Below are positions 40,923-40,982 of a stretch of 40,982 bases of DNA, in pieces. The stretch spans positions 1-40,982 of the forward strand of contig CAZHOV010000029.1 in assembly GCA_964534315.1 (NCBI GenBank), given 5' to 3'. The first letter of the stretch is position 1. Every line of letters starts with the position of its first letter. This DNA is from CAZHOV01 sp964534315 (GTDB lineage: Bacteria; Bacteroidota; Bacteroidia; Chitinophagales; Saprospiraceae). The translations under genes were made by a program, and so were the position numbers. The notes below the pieces were generated by a model. The model worked only from the letters and a program-made list of their open reading frames with translations. It had not been told where the DNA came from and made no database searches.

Positions 40923-40982
40923 TATTAAAATTAAATACACTGTAATCTAAGTTAGTTAACAATTTTGGGCAATGGATTTTAC

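Noticed and set aside
40860..40925. tRNA or tmRNA gene upstream of smpB, suggested by GGTTC-like pairing
   Set aside because: Only isolated 5-bp stems form. There is no cloverleaf, acceptor stem or tag-peptide frame.

Overview
The window is bacterial chromosomal DNA from a member of the phylum Bacteroidota. The evidence is a type IX secretion (T9SS) adhesin with a gliding-motility type C-terminal domain followed by a PorP/SprF gene, a SusC-style TonB-dependent receptor, promoters matching the Bacteroidota consensus TTG-N18..21-TAnnTTTG, and few Shine-Dalgarno sites. The large HYR/Ig-like adhesin and the abundant small intergenic hairpins would suit the Saprospiria/Saprospirales, but that placement is an inference. 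A run of 100 Ns (3713-3812) lies inside a repeat array and marks a scaffolding gap of unknown true size.

Layout. (1) 1-3476: a metal-handling module made of a HYC_CC_PP-type small exported protein, a TonB-dependent receptor and a heavy-metal-associated (HMA) lipoprotein. Arrays of an alternating 48-bp/39-41-bp repeat fill the spaces on both sides of the HMA gene. (2) 4059-8476: galE (minus strand), an unusual overlapping palindrome, then a tight plus-strand run of cysQ, a GT2 and a GT4 glycosyltransferase and a thioredoxin-like protein. (3) 8525-15303: uvrC (minus), uppS-bamA (plus), and an O-antigen-ligase-like gene (minus). (4) 15314-22072: a minus-strand translation/transcription block (rimP, nusA, infB) with Bacteroidota promoters before rimP and infB, preceded by a YkvA/DUF1232 gene and a polysaccharide deacetylase. 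(5) 22432-24204: gltX and a small charged protein. (6) 24411-36136: a 2870-residue T9SS substrate, its PorP/SprF partner and an OmpA/PD40 protein. (7) 36311-38180: an extended SDR and a close relative of eukaryotic steroid 5-alpha-reductases. (8) 38181-39035: a gene-poor stretch with many small hairpins, a decayed T9SS type A gene end, and a perfect 66-bp palindrome. (9) 39036-40836: two unrecognised genes, an octanucleotide minisatellite and smpB.

Most of the window is ordinary housekeeping. The parts that deserve a second look are the non-coding structures (X/Y repeat arrays, the 66-bp palindrome, octamer tracts, hairpin clusters and leader hairpins), the set of three metal genes that each carry a vicinal Cys-Cys, and the steroid-reductase-like gene next to an SDR. 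No phage, insertion sequence, CRISPR array, rRNA or tRNA was seen.
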